A DNA stretch of 64,000 nucleotides from Pteria penguin (GCA_035048485.1 CM068583.1:21365341-21429340); one strand, 5' to 3'. Positions 1-12,107 are shown, numbered from the stretch's first letter. Translations and numbers: made by a program. Notes: generated by a model from the letters alone, not told the origin.

Positions 1-350
1 GTGCATCGCTATGTCCTTAGATATATTCTTTGGTTCACTTTTCGGTAATTTTGGTTTCAACACTGCCTTTCCATTATTATATATATTATGAGAATTCCAA
101 TCAATCGGCAACGAACATTGCTGAAGAGACAAAAGTTGTCGAAATGCGCATCTGTGGGCCGTTTCACAAAGAATCATACGTACGATATTTTACGTACGTA
201 CAAAAACATTCCTTTAAGACTTAAGGAATTTTTGTACGTACGTAAAATATCGTACGTATGATTCTTTGTGAAACGGCCCACTGGTGCACAAAATTAAAAG
301 GTATATATGTTCTATATTTATTCTAATATTTTTATATGAAGTCTTTATCT
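1..350 (+). repeat. H-repeat copy 1, interrupted by a MITE
   Basis: Dispersed repeat also present at 18130-18245 (+), 43955-44260 (+) and 47420-47530 (-). Shared landmarks are a segment around 30-65 resembling 43985-44025 and a core at 121-150 (CTGAAGA, a short inverted pair, GAAATGC). After the MITE it resumes at 281 and continues through AAAATTAAAAGGTATAT near 290-307. The 5' end lies outside the window. Class unknown. It could be the 3' end of a PLE or a SINE body, since the 18.1-kb copy has a box-B-like tRNA motif just upstream. Confidence 0.6.
155..280. mobile_element. Palindromic MITE, PIF/Harbinger-like, with 3-bp CTG target duplication
   Basis: A 126-bp near-perfect palindrome. The two arms read TGGGCCGTTTCACAAAGAAT inward and are identical for about 50 nt, then differ only by a 2-nt indel before a short centre near 213-222. 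The trinucleotide CTG flanks both ends (152-154 and 281-283). Removing the element and one CTG restores H-repeat sequence of the type seen uninterrupted near 44209-44230. A 3-bp CWG target site is known for PIF/Harbinger transposons; assignment to that superfamily is inferred from the target site only. No transposase is present, so it is non-autonomous. The arm identity suggests a recent insertion. Confidence 0.85.
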
Positions 351-1635
351 TTGTATCTTTGTACCAGACAAAGCTGCTAATAGTATTATTTGTTTGAAAA
401 CGATATTGAATTAGTGTTACTATAAATGAATCAAACTTTTAAAATATATATTTGGAAACACGAGTTAAAACATAAAAAAACAAATATCACTCATGAACAT
501 CTCTGGTTAATATACGATTTACAATTACGATTGGTATGTAATCTCGTTAACAGGTATACATGTAGACATCCAAAATTACAGGAAATCCTTATTAATTACG
601 TGTCATATACAATTTTAGTCATTTCTCTACTTCTACTCTACTAGAAAACATTAAAAGAAAAAAAAACCCCAAAAAACAAAAAACAAAAACAAAACAAAAC
701 AAACAAACAAAAATAAAAAAAAAAAAAAAGCAAAAACAGCAGTTAAGGAAAATCCATTGTATCTATTTTTTGGTGAAGTTGTTGAATTCTACATTGGTTT
801 GATGTAAAATTAATTGCGATTGGTGTTGATTTTTAAGTTTTAGAGACATTTTAACATTTTTTTCAAACAATTTTATAATTTGTGCCAAAAGATGAAAGTA
901 CATATGGAAATACCATGAAATCTGAAAACAGGCACTCATATCAAAGTATTAAAGACATTTTCATTAATTGAATTTCATTGGAAATGAGAACCAAACAAAG
1001 TTACTTTTGATATAAGACAGAGAAGAGGAACTGTATTCCGACAGTTTGTCCAATTTTCTCATTCCTCTAAATGATCAGAGTTCACCTTTTGATAACAATT
1101 ACACGCTTTTAAAGTGAGTTTGCATTCTACATCCACAAGTGATTCTTTAATCATCTAGTTCATATTATAAACTATTCAAAATAATTTGTGAAAAAGCGAA
1201 AAGCAGTGAAACGCAGTCGAACCGCTTGCCTCTGTACACCACTGTGTACTTGACGTCACTATGCATTCCTTCTAGTCCCTGCAAAACGCTTAGTGATGTT
1301 AGTCTTCGATAATCAAAGCAGGCAGCGCAGTCTGTAGCGTCCTTATCTATGGATCGAAAAGTCCTAGGTACGACACATCTGTTTGAAATAAAACATCTAT
1401 CTCCGAGATGGGGAACAGTACTCTTTACAAAGGCCATCGGTCTTGTAAAAGATTCCTTTACAGCCTACTATAACTCTTGAGCGTTGCCTTGTAAGTGTTG
1501 CGCTCTGTTCAAACTACGTACCCTCTGATTGTTGGTACCTCAGCTCTCTATCAAACTCTGTTTTCTGTTAGCTATTTTACTGAATGTTTGTTCTTTCTTT
1601 GTGTCTTTGTGGTCGTTGAAGGAGGGTGTGTAAAC
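351..1635. other. Anonymous AT-rich DNA with an A/C-rich tract
   Basis: No supported gene. Positions 656-730 hold an A-rich tract with interspersed C ((CAAAA)n-like) of the kind that recurs several times in this window. Short open frames here show no domain or codon signal. Confidence 0.5.
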
Positions 1636-1735
1636 AGGTTAACAACACCGATTTACTGACCACTGTCACTGCAATTTACCGTCCTAGCGCAATGCCGCAA
1701 CTGGATAAAATTCGAATATTTTTATGATTTTTTAC
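1636..1735 (+). repeat. R repeat copy (diverged)
   Basis: Contains GGTTAAC, TTACCGTCCTA and ATTCGAATATTTTT in the same order as the better copy at 38360-38605. Diverged, and readable only by comparison with the other copies. Confidence 0.5.
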
Positions 1736-4700
1736 ATGTTAATTCTGGTTAGCACTAAATGTCCGTGTCATACAATTCAGACAGATGTCTTTTGTTCGTC
1801 TTTTTGATCATGGAAACAGGCAAAAGTTTTCCCACCGTTAACCCAAATAAAAGCCCGAAAGATCGAAAGGAAGTAAATTTTTCTCTTTTTTTTCATTGTT
1901 TCGTATTTGCCTCTAAATTAAAAAAAATCCAACAAACATTCTTTATTGTTATGATTTCAGTCCACATTATCAAACAACCATTAATTAATAAATGCTCTGA
2001 ATAAGAAGGTAAGAGGACGCTGTATATAAATAAGTTGTCGATATCTGTTGTGTAATATCGTTTCCCTTTATGATCATGTAAACGGTAGGAGCCGGATTTT
2101 GGGTTTTTTTAAACCAGAAACTGAGAAATGAAACCTTTTTGTAGAAAGATAAAGATCTTACGACAGGAAAATTAAAATAATCATGTCTGCATTCTAGATT
2201 GCAACTAAGACCTTCATTTGTCATTTATCTAATAACAAAGCGGATAAAATGCATTCAGTTGACTCTTTAATTTAAAGATTGTTAGGATATAAAAGAGACG
2301 GTTTCCGTTTTGTTTGACGTCAGCTGCACAAGTTCTTTGCTGAGCATGTATTTTTAGTAAAAGATAGCGTGTTACTTTGATACTTACAATGATGAATGAA
2401 AGCAGTTTTCGTCTCCATTGGCAAAAATTGAAAAAAATTACAATCAGTTGTACTTATACCATAGCAGCCACTAGCAATCTGGGTATATTTGTAGCTATAT
2501 GTGATCATTGGAAAATTGGTGTTTATGTCTAGCCATTCGGTAGATACCCTCATCTCTAGGACCGCTGTGCTCACCTTTCATATCCACTACACTAAAATAA
2601 ACATTTCGATTTGCGGTGATATATGCTGCCAACCACCTGTTAGATGATTATGTCAACTTGTCATCTCTTAATTACAACTTCTCAAATCTTTATATCGACT
2701 GGTCAAATATTTATGTTGACAAGTCAGCACTACAAAGATCTGGCAATCTATCATATCTCTGATACTGAACCATATATAACAAGACTAAACAACTCTTAAC
2801 AAGTAGAAGAAACGCTCTATCATATATTTCTTAGTGTCACAGTGATAATTCATCATTCATTTGGTATTTAACATGAGTAGCGATACATCCTGTTGGTGTA
2901 GTATTATTATGACATATCGTACTAATGACATTATTTCATAGCATACAATATATGTATTTTTGTAATCATTATGGCGATAGTATAATGATACATAAAATTT
3001 TAAGAATCATGAAATTGAAATATTTCATGATACATTTAATAAAATTATGTATTGTTTTAAAACTAAGGAGTATCTACCCTACATAGCTTGGTCCTTAGTG
3101 TGCTGATCTCATCTTATATCAGAAAATATTTTCATTAAACTGTGCTTTGGCTCTTTGATCGTTAGTTAATAAGTTTGCTTTACAAATTTATTTTTGACAT
3201 CCATAGTTTAGGCCTGCGCAGAGACATTTGTTGATGCACTACACCAGTATTGGTGTTCTTATAGATAAACATGATGTGGTTGGGATTTTGTTGCAAATAT
3301 TTAAAAACTACATGTGTCACGAATATCCCGCCGGTACCAAAGTGACATTTTATTAACATCATGTGTAGTACAAGGGTATACCTCCTGTAAACAGTGGAAT
3401 AGCATTTGCCTTACAATATACACATCTACATGTTGTGATCTTTGATTGTACCAAGCTTCATTTAAATCCTTTAAAAGGTTATGGAGGAGTTGCAAAGACA
3501 AGGTGAATATCCCAAAGTCGCAAAGGCATCAGAATCAAAGGGGCATAACTCTATTCCATTATGTATCAAATTTCAAGTCAATATATGCATTAATTCCAGA
3601 GATAGAGCACTAAAACTATTAATTATTGGAATTTTTCTAAGTCCAAGGGACATAACTCTGTCAAAAATTATTCGACCGAAAGAAAATCAGAAATTGACTT
3701 AGATTATTTCGTGATTTATCAGTTTACCAAATGTCATTGCAATATGTGCACCCGTTTGAAAAGTATAGAAGGCGGAAACGCAATGATGACAGAAGGACGT
3801 GTAATGAATGTGTCTCTCTTCACTGTTTGTTCTCAAGTAGAAATAAAGTCCAAATAGGAATTCAAAATTCATTTGTTTGAATGCCTGAATAATATCATAA
3901 ATTGATGAAAATTTTTATAAAGTTCCGAAATACAAAATGCAATAATTCCAATTGTACAAAATTGTCCTAATTAAAGATGATCCAAAAAGCTGTCTTCTCA
4001 AAGTGCTCTTATTCATTTTATGTAAATTGCATGTACAAAATCATTTACATGTACAAACTCCGTCTTCATTACAAAAGTACAGCCAATCAGAACATAGGTT
4101 AGAAGTGATTTGTGTTCAACATACTGAATTTAAATGATATCAAAAGGAATGAAAGTCTTTGAAATCAGATAAGTCAAGACATTACCCCTCCAATGCTTAC
4201 TTTGGAAACCTGATAAGTGACACATTGAAATATGTACCATATGTGACATATAACCAATTTCATTTGGTATTTCCCATGATATTATATTCCAGTAAATATG
4301 AAAGTATTCCAGATCACTAAGAAATATAAAAGTGGAATTTCAACTATTAATAAAAGATCCAAAATTACTTAATTTGATTTTTGTAAACTCATATTATTAT
4401 ACATATATACACCTGACGGTAACACTATATTGTCATTGTCAATGGCGGGGCACTAAATAAGCAATGACCTATTAAACTTTCATTGCAACGTACGAATATG
4501 CCTGTGATCATTCCCTCTCAGTGAAAGCAATGGCCTATTGAACTGTCATTGCAACGTATGACCGTGCTTGTAACCTTTCTCTCTTGATTTATTACATGTA
4601 ACACTTATAAGCTATGGGTATTTTAGATAATTTAGAAAATCTTTAGTATTTTGTTTATGGTACTTATCCCTAAGTAATGCTGTTTTAATTACTTTGTGAT

Positions 4701-4851
4701 GAATTCCCAAAAGGCATACTATACCGTTATCCCTTTATTATTATACATCGATATACTCGTTATATGTTTCCCTTTATTATATGTTATGAGATTAGCCAAA
4801 AAGGCTAATGAAAGAATTGCTACAAGTATACGAGAACACTCACCAAACCTA
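1736..4851. other. Anonymous AT-rich DNA
   Basis: Nothing recognisable apart from two short local near-repeats of a 'cattgcaacgta' motif at about 4482-4560. Open frames are all under 90 codons with no family resemblance. Confidence 0.5.
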
Positions 4852-5142
4852 ATTTAATCAATATCGAAGAAGTACCAAACCGTTAATCATTCTCAAAGTC
4901 CAAGGATAGATACAAAATCGTGTAAGTTTAAAAAAGGAACTGCTGTGAACCCCGATATACTGAAAAATTCCGAAGTGAGACCAGGTACCCGGGGAGAGTA
5001 AGCGTCTCCTGTTTGCATGCATCACCCGTCACAGCAGTTCTTAAGAAACATGTCAAAATCAAAAGTTTTGGTTTCTTAATTGTACATACGATAGTACAAA
5101 CTGGTATACAAAGTCATATTTGGTGTTCACTGAACAGGTCAT
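4852..5142 (-). mobile_element. Penelope-like element, subfamily A downstream linker
   Basis: Closely matches 58007-58253, the sequence just downstream of the intact RT ORF, so it is the 3' linker of a second subfamily-A copy. It holds the complete linker box (4975-5030); the 58-kb copy has lost about 40 bp of that box. The homologous segments start together near 4852 and 58007 and run without a break into the RT relic that follows on the minus strand. Confidence 0.75.
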
Positions 5143-5819
5143 TTAGTCGCATTCCAGAATATTATCAATCATTCTAGAAAGAGGCACATCATATTTTCAT
5201 ACAAGATCCCCATAGCGACCGTGGAACTTCCTCAGTGACGATTTCAGACGTTCTTTAACATATCCCTGTTTGAGCTAATTAGTAGCCAGTCGTTTGGCCC
5301 TTGGAATAAAACCGTCGTATAGAGAACAGGCTCTTGAGTACTTTATAAGTTGAGATATAAAAATTCCATAGGACGGACGGGATATTGCTGCAAAGAAACG
5401 GAAAGTTAGTTATTTGGAAGTTAAAATCGTCACGTTTGTCATAAAGAGAGGTGTTCAAATGACTATTATTGTCGAAAGTTAAAAATATATCCAGATACGA
5501 AGCGGAATTATTGCTCTCGGTTGTCTCTTTTATCTCAAGTTCATGGGGATAGATTTCATGTATGTAATCCTTAAAGTTAGGATTATTGATTGACAATACG
5601 TCGTATATATATCTATGCGTAAAAATAAACTGAGATGCAAGGTTTTTGTTGCCTGTGGAGAGCATGTTTTGAATAAATTCTGCCTCATACGAATATAAGA
5701 TGTCAGAAAGAAGAGGGGCGCAGTTAGTTCCCATGGGAATGCCAATGATATGCTGAAAAATATTCCCTCAAAACACCACGAAAATATTGTCTATTAAAAA
5801 TTCCAGCATTCTGATGATT
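5143..5819 (-). pseudogene. Penelope-like reverse transcriptase relic, subfamily A (3' portion)
   Basis: C-terminal half of a PLE-type RT, homologous to residues from about 290 to the stop of the ORF at 58254-59804. Readable motifs are the motif-B segment PMGTNCAPLLSD and motif C, here YIYD instead of YIDD, so a catalytic aspartate is lost. A 3-nt deletion beside motif B and a small deletion near 5382 shift or shorten the frame, and the normal C-terminus is out of frame. The homology stops abruptly at 5819 inside the RT domain, so the copy is 5'-truncated, as usual for target-primed insertions. Dead copy. Confidence 0.9.
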
Positions 5820-7390
5820 AATATCATTTCTATATTGTTGTGATAAAATGATAAAAATAATGTCACAAGAATATTAGACTGATCGTTATTTGAAGCCACA
5901 CCAAGGTTAAGTAGAGGCTCCCTGTTTATGAACCAATTCTCGTCATAGAAAAATTATTTATTTATTAATTCATTAATTAATTAAAAATATCATTTGGTAC
6001 CTTTGAAAATATCAATAAGGCAAATAATTGTTGCGATTTCTGAATATGAGGAGGAACTCTTACATAGTAAGTTGTTAAAGTCTGCCATAATTGGTTTATA
6101 TTCTTAATAGAGTATTTCCATTGAAATTGAGAGCATTACATATTTTATACCAATATATGAATCGTGAATTTTTATGTAAACTTTTAAAAAGCGGAGGATT
6201 CTTATCACCACATTAAATTTCAAAGGTAATGGGGAAGACATGCGCATAAAAGAAAAATCAGGTGCTGACACCTGCTTATCATTCTATTAGGTATTGGAAT
6301 TTCTTCAGTGATTTCAACATTATTTTTAAATATCGTTAACGCTGCTGAATCTAATGTAGTTTTATTTTTTACGAAAGGATCCGATTCTTTATCACCTGAT
6401 GTGGGTCCATAGTTTGTAAGAACTTTGAAACTTTGAAAGATGATTACTGTCACCGTTCATATAAAATGAGAAATAATTCTAAATCTTTATACAAAAACTT
6501 CCTTCAAAATAATTTCATTAAATATTATCATAGTATTAAAGATGTTTAAATTACTCTATTTGTATATACAAGCAAACTACCGGGAGAAAATAAATCTAAA
6601 GCTAAGAACAAATATTACCTGCCTAATAAAACCGTCTGTCATATTTCAAAGTAACAGCAGTGGCGAAATCGATCGATAAAATAGGCCCTTCCTGAGATGA
6701 CATATAGCGGATAGCCACAAATAACTTTTGAATGTCTTATTCTTTATTCCGGTGACAAAAAAAATATTATTAATTATTCTTGGAGGAGGCGGGTCGGTAA
6801 ACGAACTATGAATGATTTAAATTAACACCATTATTTTATTTTCATTTAACAAACATTACCCTTGAATACCAACACGTCCAGATTAAATTTGCCAATAAAA
6901 GGTATATCATATAATAACATATTTCGCGATCAGGTTCAAAGCCAAAATACGCGATATTTAAAATATCTTAATCTCTGCTCATTTGTGATCAAAACAAAAA
7001 GTTCATATCAGACAAATGCGCTCTCAAAAGAAAGGTCCTATAATATAGATTCCTATACTGGATTGATTTCATAAATTCTTGGATTTTGTTGACAAGGCAC
7101 TGCAAGTTAATTGTATATATCTTACCCTTCCTCTATATTTAAAATGTTATGCAGCAACCAAAACTGTATTACTGTATGCATTTTCTGGTGTTTCACAATT
7201 CCCTGTGTTGTCACGTGACAAAACATTAATGATGATAATTTGACTTCGTTATGGTAAGGAATAACCTTGTTTTGAAACCGGAACATAGTATTAGATTGTA
7301 AAATTAGACGCAGAGGTCACTTGTTGTTTCTCAGCGATTCAACCTCCATGGCTCATCAATGTTTCAACATATCTGTTGTTTAGTTTGGAA
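5820..7390. other. Anonymous AT-rich DNA
   Basis: No gene, tRNA or structured repeat recognised. Small open frames (up to 77 codons) show no domain. Confidence 0.45.
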
Positions 7391-7480
7391 GAAAAAACAG
7401 AAGAAATCTGACAAAACTGCATGACACAAATCACCAAGGACCTGCACACAAAACAAAATGACAATGTATGGAAAACAAAA
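7391..7480 (-). repeat. R repeat, partial copy
   Basis: Reverse complement of the part of the R repeat that contains TCCTTGGTGATTTGTGTCAT. An oppositely oriented partial copy lies at 8780-8850. Confidence 0.6.
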
Positions 7481-8779
7481 ACGTACAAGCGCAAGTACCT
7501 TTAGACACTAAACAGTACTCCGGAATTCGAAAGATCGCTTTTCCTTCATATAGGAAAATACGATGAAGATATTTGTAAGAGGAGATCTCATCGTGTGATT
7601 ACCTTCAAGGATTTAATGACATGTCAGGAGACAGATATATGAAAATTTGCTGACCATAAAGTTTAAAAACAATGCAATAATCCAATTATTCTCGTGTATT
7701 TTGAAACATTTGTCAAGATTCTTTCTTGCAGTAATGGAATTCAAATTGAAAAGCTTCACAGAGAAAAACATTTTATCGTTACCTGTCAACTTCTTATACT
7801 ATTAAAGTCAAATCGCATCAAGACAGAATAGTCTTATTTACTGAAGATAATTTTAATCACCTTGTCAAGAGAAAGTACTTTGCAAGTAATGTACCGGTAC
7901 TATTTTTTCTGAATGTAATTCCTATTCTTTCAAAGAACCGAAATCTCAATATATGAATTTCATATTTTACATGACTATGGAGTCTCATGTCTGGCAATCT
8001 ACGTTTTGCCGGAGTTTTCACTACAATATTTATGCTGGAATTGTTACGTCAAAATAGAAGAACGGAACTTTTGAGAGGCAAAATATCATATGTCGGGCAC
8101 TTCAAGTTAATATGCAAAAAGTCTATTGGATATGAGCTGTAGGATTCATTGTTTATTGGATATAGAAAGTGAATCAACATAGGAAAATTTCGTAAGGTGT
8201 TTGTTCGTACATTGATGCTTTTAGTGCATATTTTCAAACTACAGATTCACCTTAGGGACAGGTTATCGTAATGCATATGTGATGCAATAAAGCAACACAT
8301 CTTAATGGAAATGGGAGTTATTTAAACTTAGCGTCATTGTTTAGAATACAACTCTATGCTTTGATTTTTATATAATAGGTTCCGTCTAGATTCCTGCTAT
8401 TTCTCGTCATAGCAATACTGTTACCTGTAATAACTATTCCTTTGAAATGATTTTTGGATTTTCATCACCTTCTACAATGTCTCATTGCTTGCTTAGCCAA
8501 TTACTACCTCTCGGGATTTACTGACATGAGTTGTGATCCATAGGATATTTTTATAGGATTTTACAATTGAACACACGTGGTTTTTTGCCGAGACATAATG
8601 AACGTATTTTGATGTTAATTAGCTAAATTTCAGGTTTTCTCAATCAAGCGGATTGCATCACAAATAGCATTCATTATTTCAGTCGATGCAAGTAATAAAT
8701 GTTTACTTATGTTTTAAATATCATACATCATTTCTGTTGACGTTGATAATGAATCTATTTTTATAATTAAAGTAAAATT
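7481..8779. other. Anonymous DNA between two inverted R-repeat fragments
   Basis: No coding signal. It is bracketed by inverted R fragments (7391-7480 minus, 8780-8850 plus), so it could be the interior of an inverted-repeat element, but no ends or target duplications could be fixed. Confidence 0.35.
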
Positions 8780-8850
8780 TTGTGTGCATGTCCTTGGTGA
8801 TTTGTGTCATACAGCTATGTCAGATGTTTTCTGTTTTCTCTTTTGTACCA
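8780..8850 (+). repeat. R repeat, partial copy
   Basis: Carries GTGCATGTCCTTGGTGATTT, a CATACAGC..TGTCAG segment and a terminal TTTTCTGTTTTCTCTTTT, matching 38545-38600. Confidence 0.65.
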
Positions 8851-9148
8851 AAAATAATAAAGTAAAAATCAGAACTAAATTACTGACATATTACAATGAT
8901 ATGACGCTCAATCTTAGTATTAAAGCTGTTTAACCAGAATATTTGCGATAAAGGCATGGATTTAGAAAAGAAGGATCGTAACATCGTAAAGGGCGTTTAG
9001 ATTCAGAAAATACCAATATCAATACAAAGATAGTCTGTTTTGAAGTTTCTTGTGAGAAATAGTTGTATACTATTGGAAAATTCAAAACACTTGATGTTTG
9101 TGATTTCTAAACGCTGGAGATTTGATATACTCCAGTACTTCCTTTGAA

Positions 9149-9270
9149 GTCTTAAGTTTGCACGTCGGATTGGCCCACTTCTGGAGTATACTATGTTGTG
9201 TTGCAGTATGTCTTAAGTTTGCATGTCGGATTGGCCCACTTCTGGAGTATGCTATGTTGTGTTGCCGTAT
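9149..9270. repeat. 61-bp tandem duplication
   Basis: Two direct copies (9149-9209 and 9210-9270) differing at only a few positions. A third, truncated start (GTCTTAAG) follows at 9271. Confidence 0.9.
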
Positions 9271-9494
9271 GTCTTAAGACCGGGCTTTATATGTGTCAGA
9301 ATGAGACGAATGGAGATGGCTAATGTCTCTGACAGAAGGTAACAGATAATTGACTATTGTCTCGTGTTGACAAAATGTGTAAGTCGACATATTCTTTGTT
9401 TTTAGAATGCTCCTGATTGATTAAATCAACTTGGAAAGTCTGATACCCTCTTCCTTGCCCACCGTCTTGCATACTCGTAACAAGCATCTTTAAA

Positions 9495-9700
9495 GTCAAA
9501 GTTCAAGGGCTATATAAATGTGACCATTTTTACGACCTTGAAGGAAAATATCTCTCCCTTTCTGGTTACAAACAATGTCGAAATCACCCGTCACAACATG
9601 GGCACGTAAAATGTATATGAACTCATATGTACAGCAAGAACATGTTGTTAGGTTCCATGAAAGGCTAGGGAAATCATATGTTACTGCAATGTAAAGATGA
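9495..9700 (-). pseudogene. Penelope-like element ORF, N-terminal fragment
   Basis: The minus-strand translation contains TTCSC followed by HVVTGDFDIV, N-x-K-x-x-RD and GRK. This matches the segment just upstream of the intact RT at 59.85-60.0 kb ([11 protein letters not shown]-x-K-x-x-RD, GPK). This PLE piece lies before the RT domain, and its own RT does not follow downstream: the frame ends at 9496 and only anonymous DNA is seen. It sits directly downstream of a linker box on the same strand (9831-9887), the same order as at 60.1-59.85 kb. Confidence 0.65.
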
Positions 9701-9990
9701 TGGATAAATCCAAACCACAACTCCAAAAATTATGAAACCATAGGACATACAAAATCAGTGAAAATGAAAAACAAATAGAAAATAACAAAATATGTCTACT
9801 TGAAGAGCATATGTGAACCCCTGTGATGGAGTGAGATCAGGTGCCCGGGGAAAGTGAGCATCTCCTGCTTGCTAGCAACACCCGTCACATATACCCCGTA
9901 GAAAGAGTCAAATCGTGTGAATTCCATATGTATTTATATATGGAGAAGTCGAAGTAGGTAACCTTCTAGTATAGAAGGTGTCAAATCTAT
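9701..9990 (-). mobile_element. Penelope-like linker, subfamily C, with conserved box
   Basis: Closely related to 57470-57730 (same strand) and 12108-12632 (opposite strand). Shared landmarks are GATGGATAAATC, the box (9831-9887: GTGAGATCAGGTGCCCGGGG to ACACCCGTC), an ATATATGGAGAAGTC segment and AGAAGGTGTCAAATCT. Confidence 0.75.
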
Positions 9991-11510
9991 GTAAACTTAC
10001 TTTGAAGTTGAAATTTTTGGATGCTAGTTTGCGACTCCTTGTATTGGAAGTATGAATGAAGTTTGCTTTGGATAGATTTCTGGTTCAAAATATTGACATT
10101 CATACATGGACAATTCCTTGTTTCTATATATGTTACAGCTTTGGAAGATTTGTAAGAGGAGATATCCAAAAAATTAACCTATAGCCGATAATCTACAGTG
10201 CCAGTATCCGTGAAATGTACGACCCTCGTAGATTCATACAAATTATGTAGCTTTTTTAATGGAGGTAAGCACGCTTTTGTATGAATTGAATGAAAACCTA
10301 ATTGTTGAATGGTTACAAACTCTTCGAATGATACATAATGTATCTCGGGCTTAATGTATATCTTAAACCCATAACTATTATGTCTTCTACTTGTTCGGCT
10401 ATATAAATTTAAAACGTTCACTGACTACCACCAATGATAGATTAGATTTTCTTTGCCATCTTTATGGCCATTGCATCCACATGGCGCTGGAGTCCAATCC
10501 AGTATTCCTCCCGTTATCTTCGAAAAGGTGCCCTGATGTTTGGATTGTTTGTTGGATGTTATATCTTTTGAAATGTGGACTTTCAGAGACAGGATAGAAT
10601 AATATGGCACATTAAATTGTTTATATAGAAGTGGTTCCCTCTATGATTAATTTGGACATCATACTTATTCAGCGTCCATTCAGAGTACATTCAATAGTTT
10701 ATCATATATGGCACATCACAGAAACGTTCTTTTTTTGTAGTCTGAGACTATGTTTCATACGTTTGAGGTTGTTTTACTCGTACTCAACGATTAAGGATCA
10801 CCCATGAACACACAATGATGCTATCAAATTAATTTCCAATTGAAATCTTGTAAACATGATGTTAAGGAAAATGTTTATTCGGTCTGACATACAGATTTAA
10901 AAGATATTTTATACATATGTTGAATAACTTCAAGACCGTCAGTGATTTACGCACAAAATGGAGACACGAATTTCAATGTCATGAGCTAATGTGAATTTCA
11001 ATATTTAGAAATATAAGAAAATATTTGCCAGTTTGCTTGTTTCAGTGTCGAAGACGGACACAAATAATCTAGAATAATAACCATCCAAAATGTCTTCAAA
11101 GAAACCCAACTATCTAGAGGGATAAAGAAATAGGGTCTATGAAATATCCGTTTATGTTCAAGAGACTATAAATTTACGTTTATGTTATTCCTAATGCTAA
11201 AACTGTTATGTTTAAATGCTGCAATGGGAGAAAAGTAAGTGGTATTACCATAATCATATCGTAAAACTACTTCAGAGAGAACACGTACATGTGTAAAATA
11301 TTTCTGGTTATTATGCCTATCGACATTAGCTACCGACATCAAAGGGAAAATCTTTTAAAGATGTCTTCTAGTTTGAACATTTTTAATATATGCCTCCGAT
11401 CCAGGATTAAACCTTGAGGTATAAATGTAAACAAGGTCTCCAGTAATTTTTTCCGAGACATTTCATCTGATTTTATATTGAATGGTAGAATGGAAGAATG
11501 CTAGTACTAA
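9991..11510. other. Anonymous AT-rich DNA
   Basis: No recognised gene. Several open frames of 60-80 codons overlap on both strands at 9987-10610 without family resemblance. Confidence 0.45.
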
Positions 11511-11684
11511 AATTGAAATCGTCACGTTTGTCATTAGAGAGATTTTTAAAGAATCATCATCAATCACTAATCAACAGGAGTATATCGAAGAACAATACAA
11601 ATGAGAATGTGTCTTTCATCTCGAGATATTGGGATAGATGGCGTTCCTATGATCCTCAGTGTCAAGATTGATAATTGACAAAAC
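11511..11684 (-). pseudogene. Penelope-like RT relic, subfamily B (short)
   Basis: Matches the region of the 60.4-60.95-kb RT that encodes KRDDFNF and the preceding SYLDILLS and ELEIKDTT segments, with substitutions, indels and stops. It ends at 11684 beside GCGTTAAC-containing sequence that resembles part of the TIR transposon at 15080-15115, suggesting a second, heavily decayed insertion of that transposon. Not functional. Confidence 0.7.
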
Positions 11685-12107
11685 GTTAGCGTTAACACAA
11701 ATTTCCAAATGTAAGATAATGACCCTTATATAAACATTCTAGAGGAATTAATAAAAAGGTATAGATAAACATCGAATATATAATTAATTTTATTTTATTT
11801 TATTTTAATAGTGATACTGATAAACAAGAAAGATAAGAGAAAAGAAAACAACTGATTTAAAAAAGTAATATTAAAAGAACAAAACAAAATGCTAGTTAAT
11901 TGATATTATAAACGGAAAAATACATGCTTACGGGGCCATTCTATTTGTCATATTATCAATTTTCTTTTGTATGAAGTCTTTAACATTATATGCTATTCAA
12001 ACATATATGACGATATTTTCTGTGAATTAGTTAAATTCAACTTATTTGTTTCATCTTTACCACGGCATATTAAAAACGAATAGATGGATCTCGATGAAGT
12101 AAGTTTT
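11685..12107. other. Anonymous DNA with a possible TIR-element fragment
   Basis: Positions about 11676-11710 resemble the subterminal part of the 15.0-kb TIR element (GCGTTAAC...ATTTCCA). Nothing else recognised. Confidence 0.3.

Noticed and set aside
1165..1437. 90-codon open frame on the minus strand
   Set aside because: No domain, no splice or promoter signal, and frames of this length are expected by chance in 64 kb.
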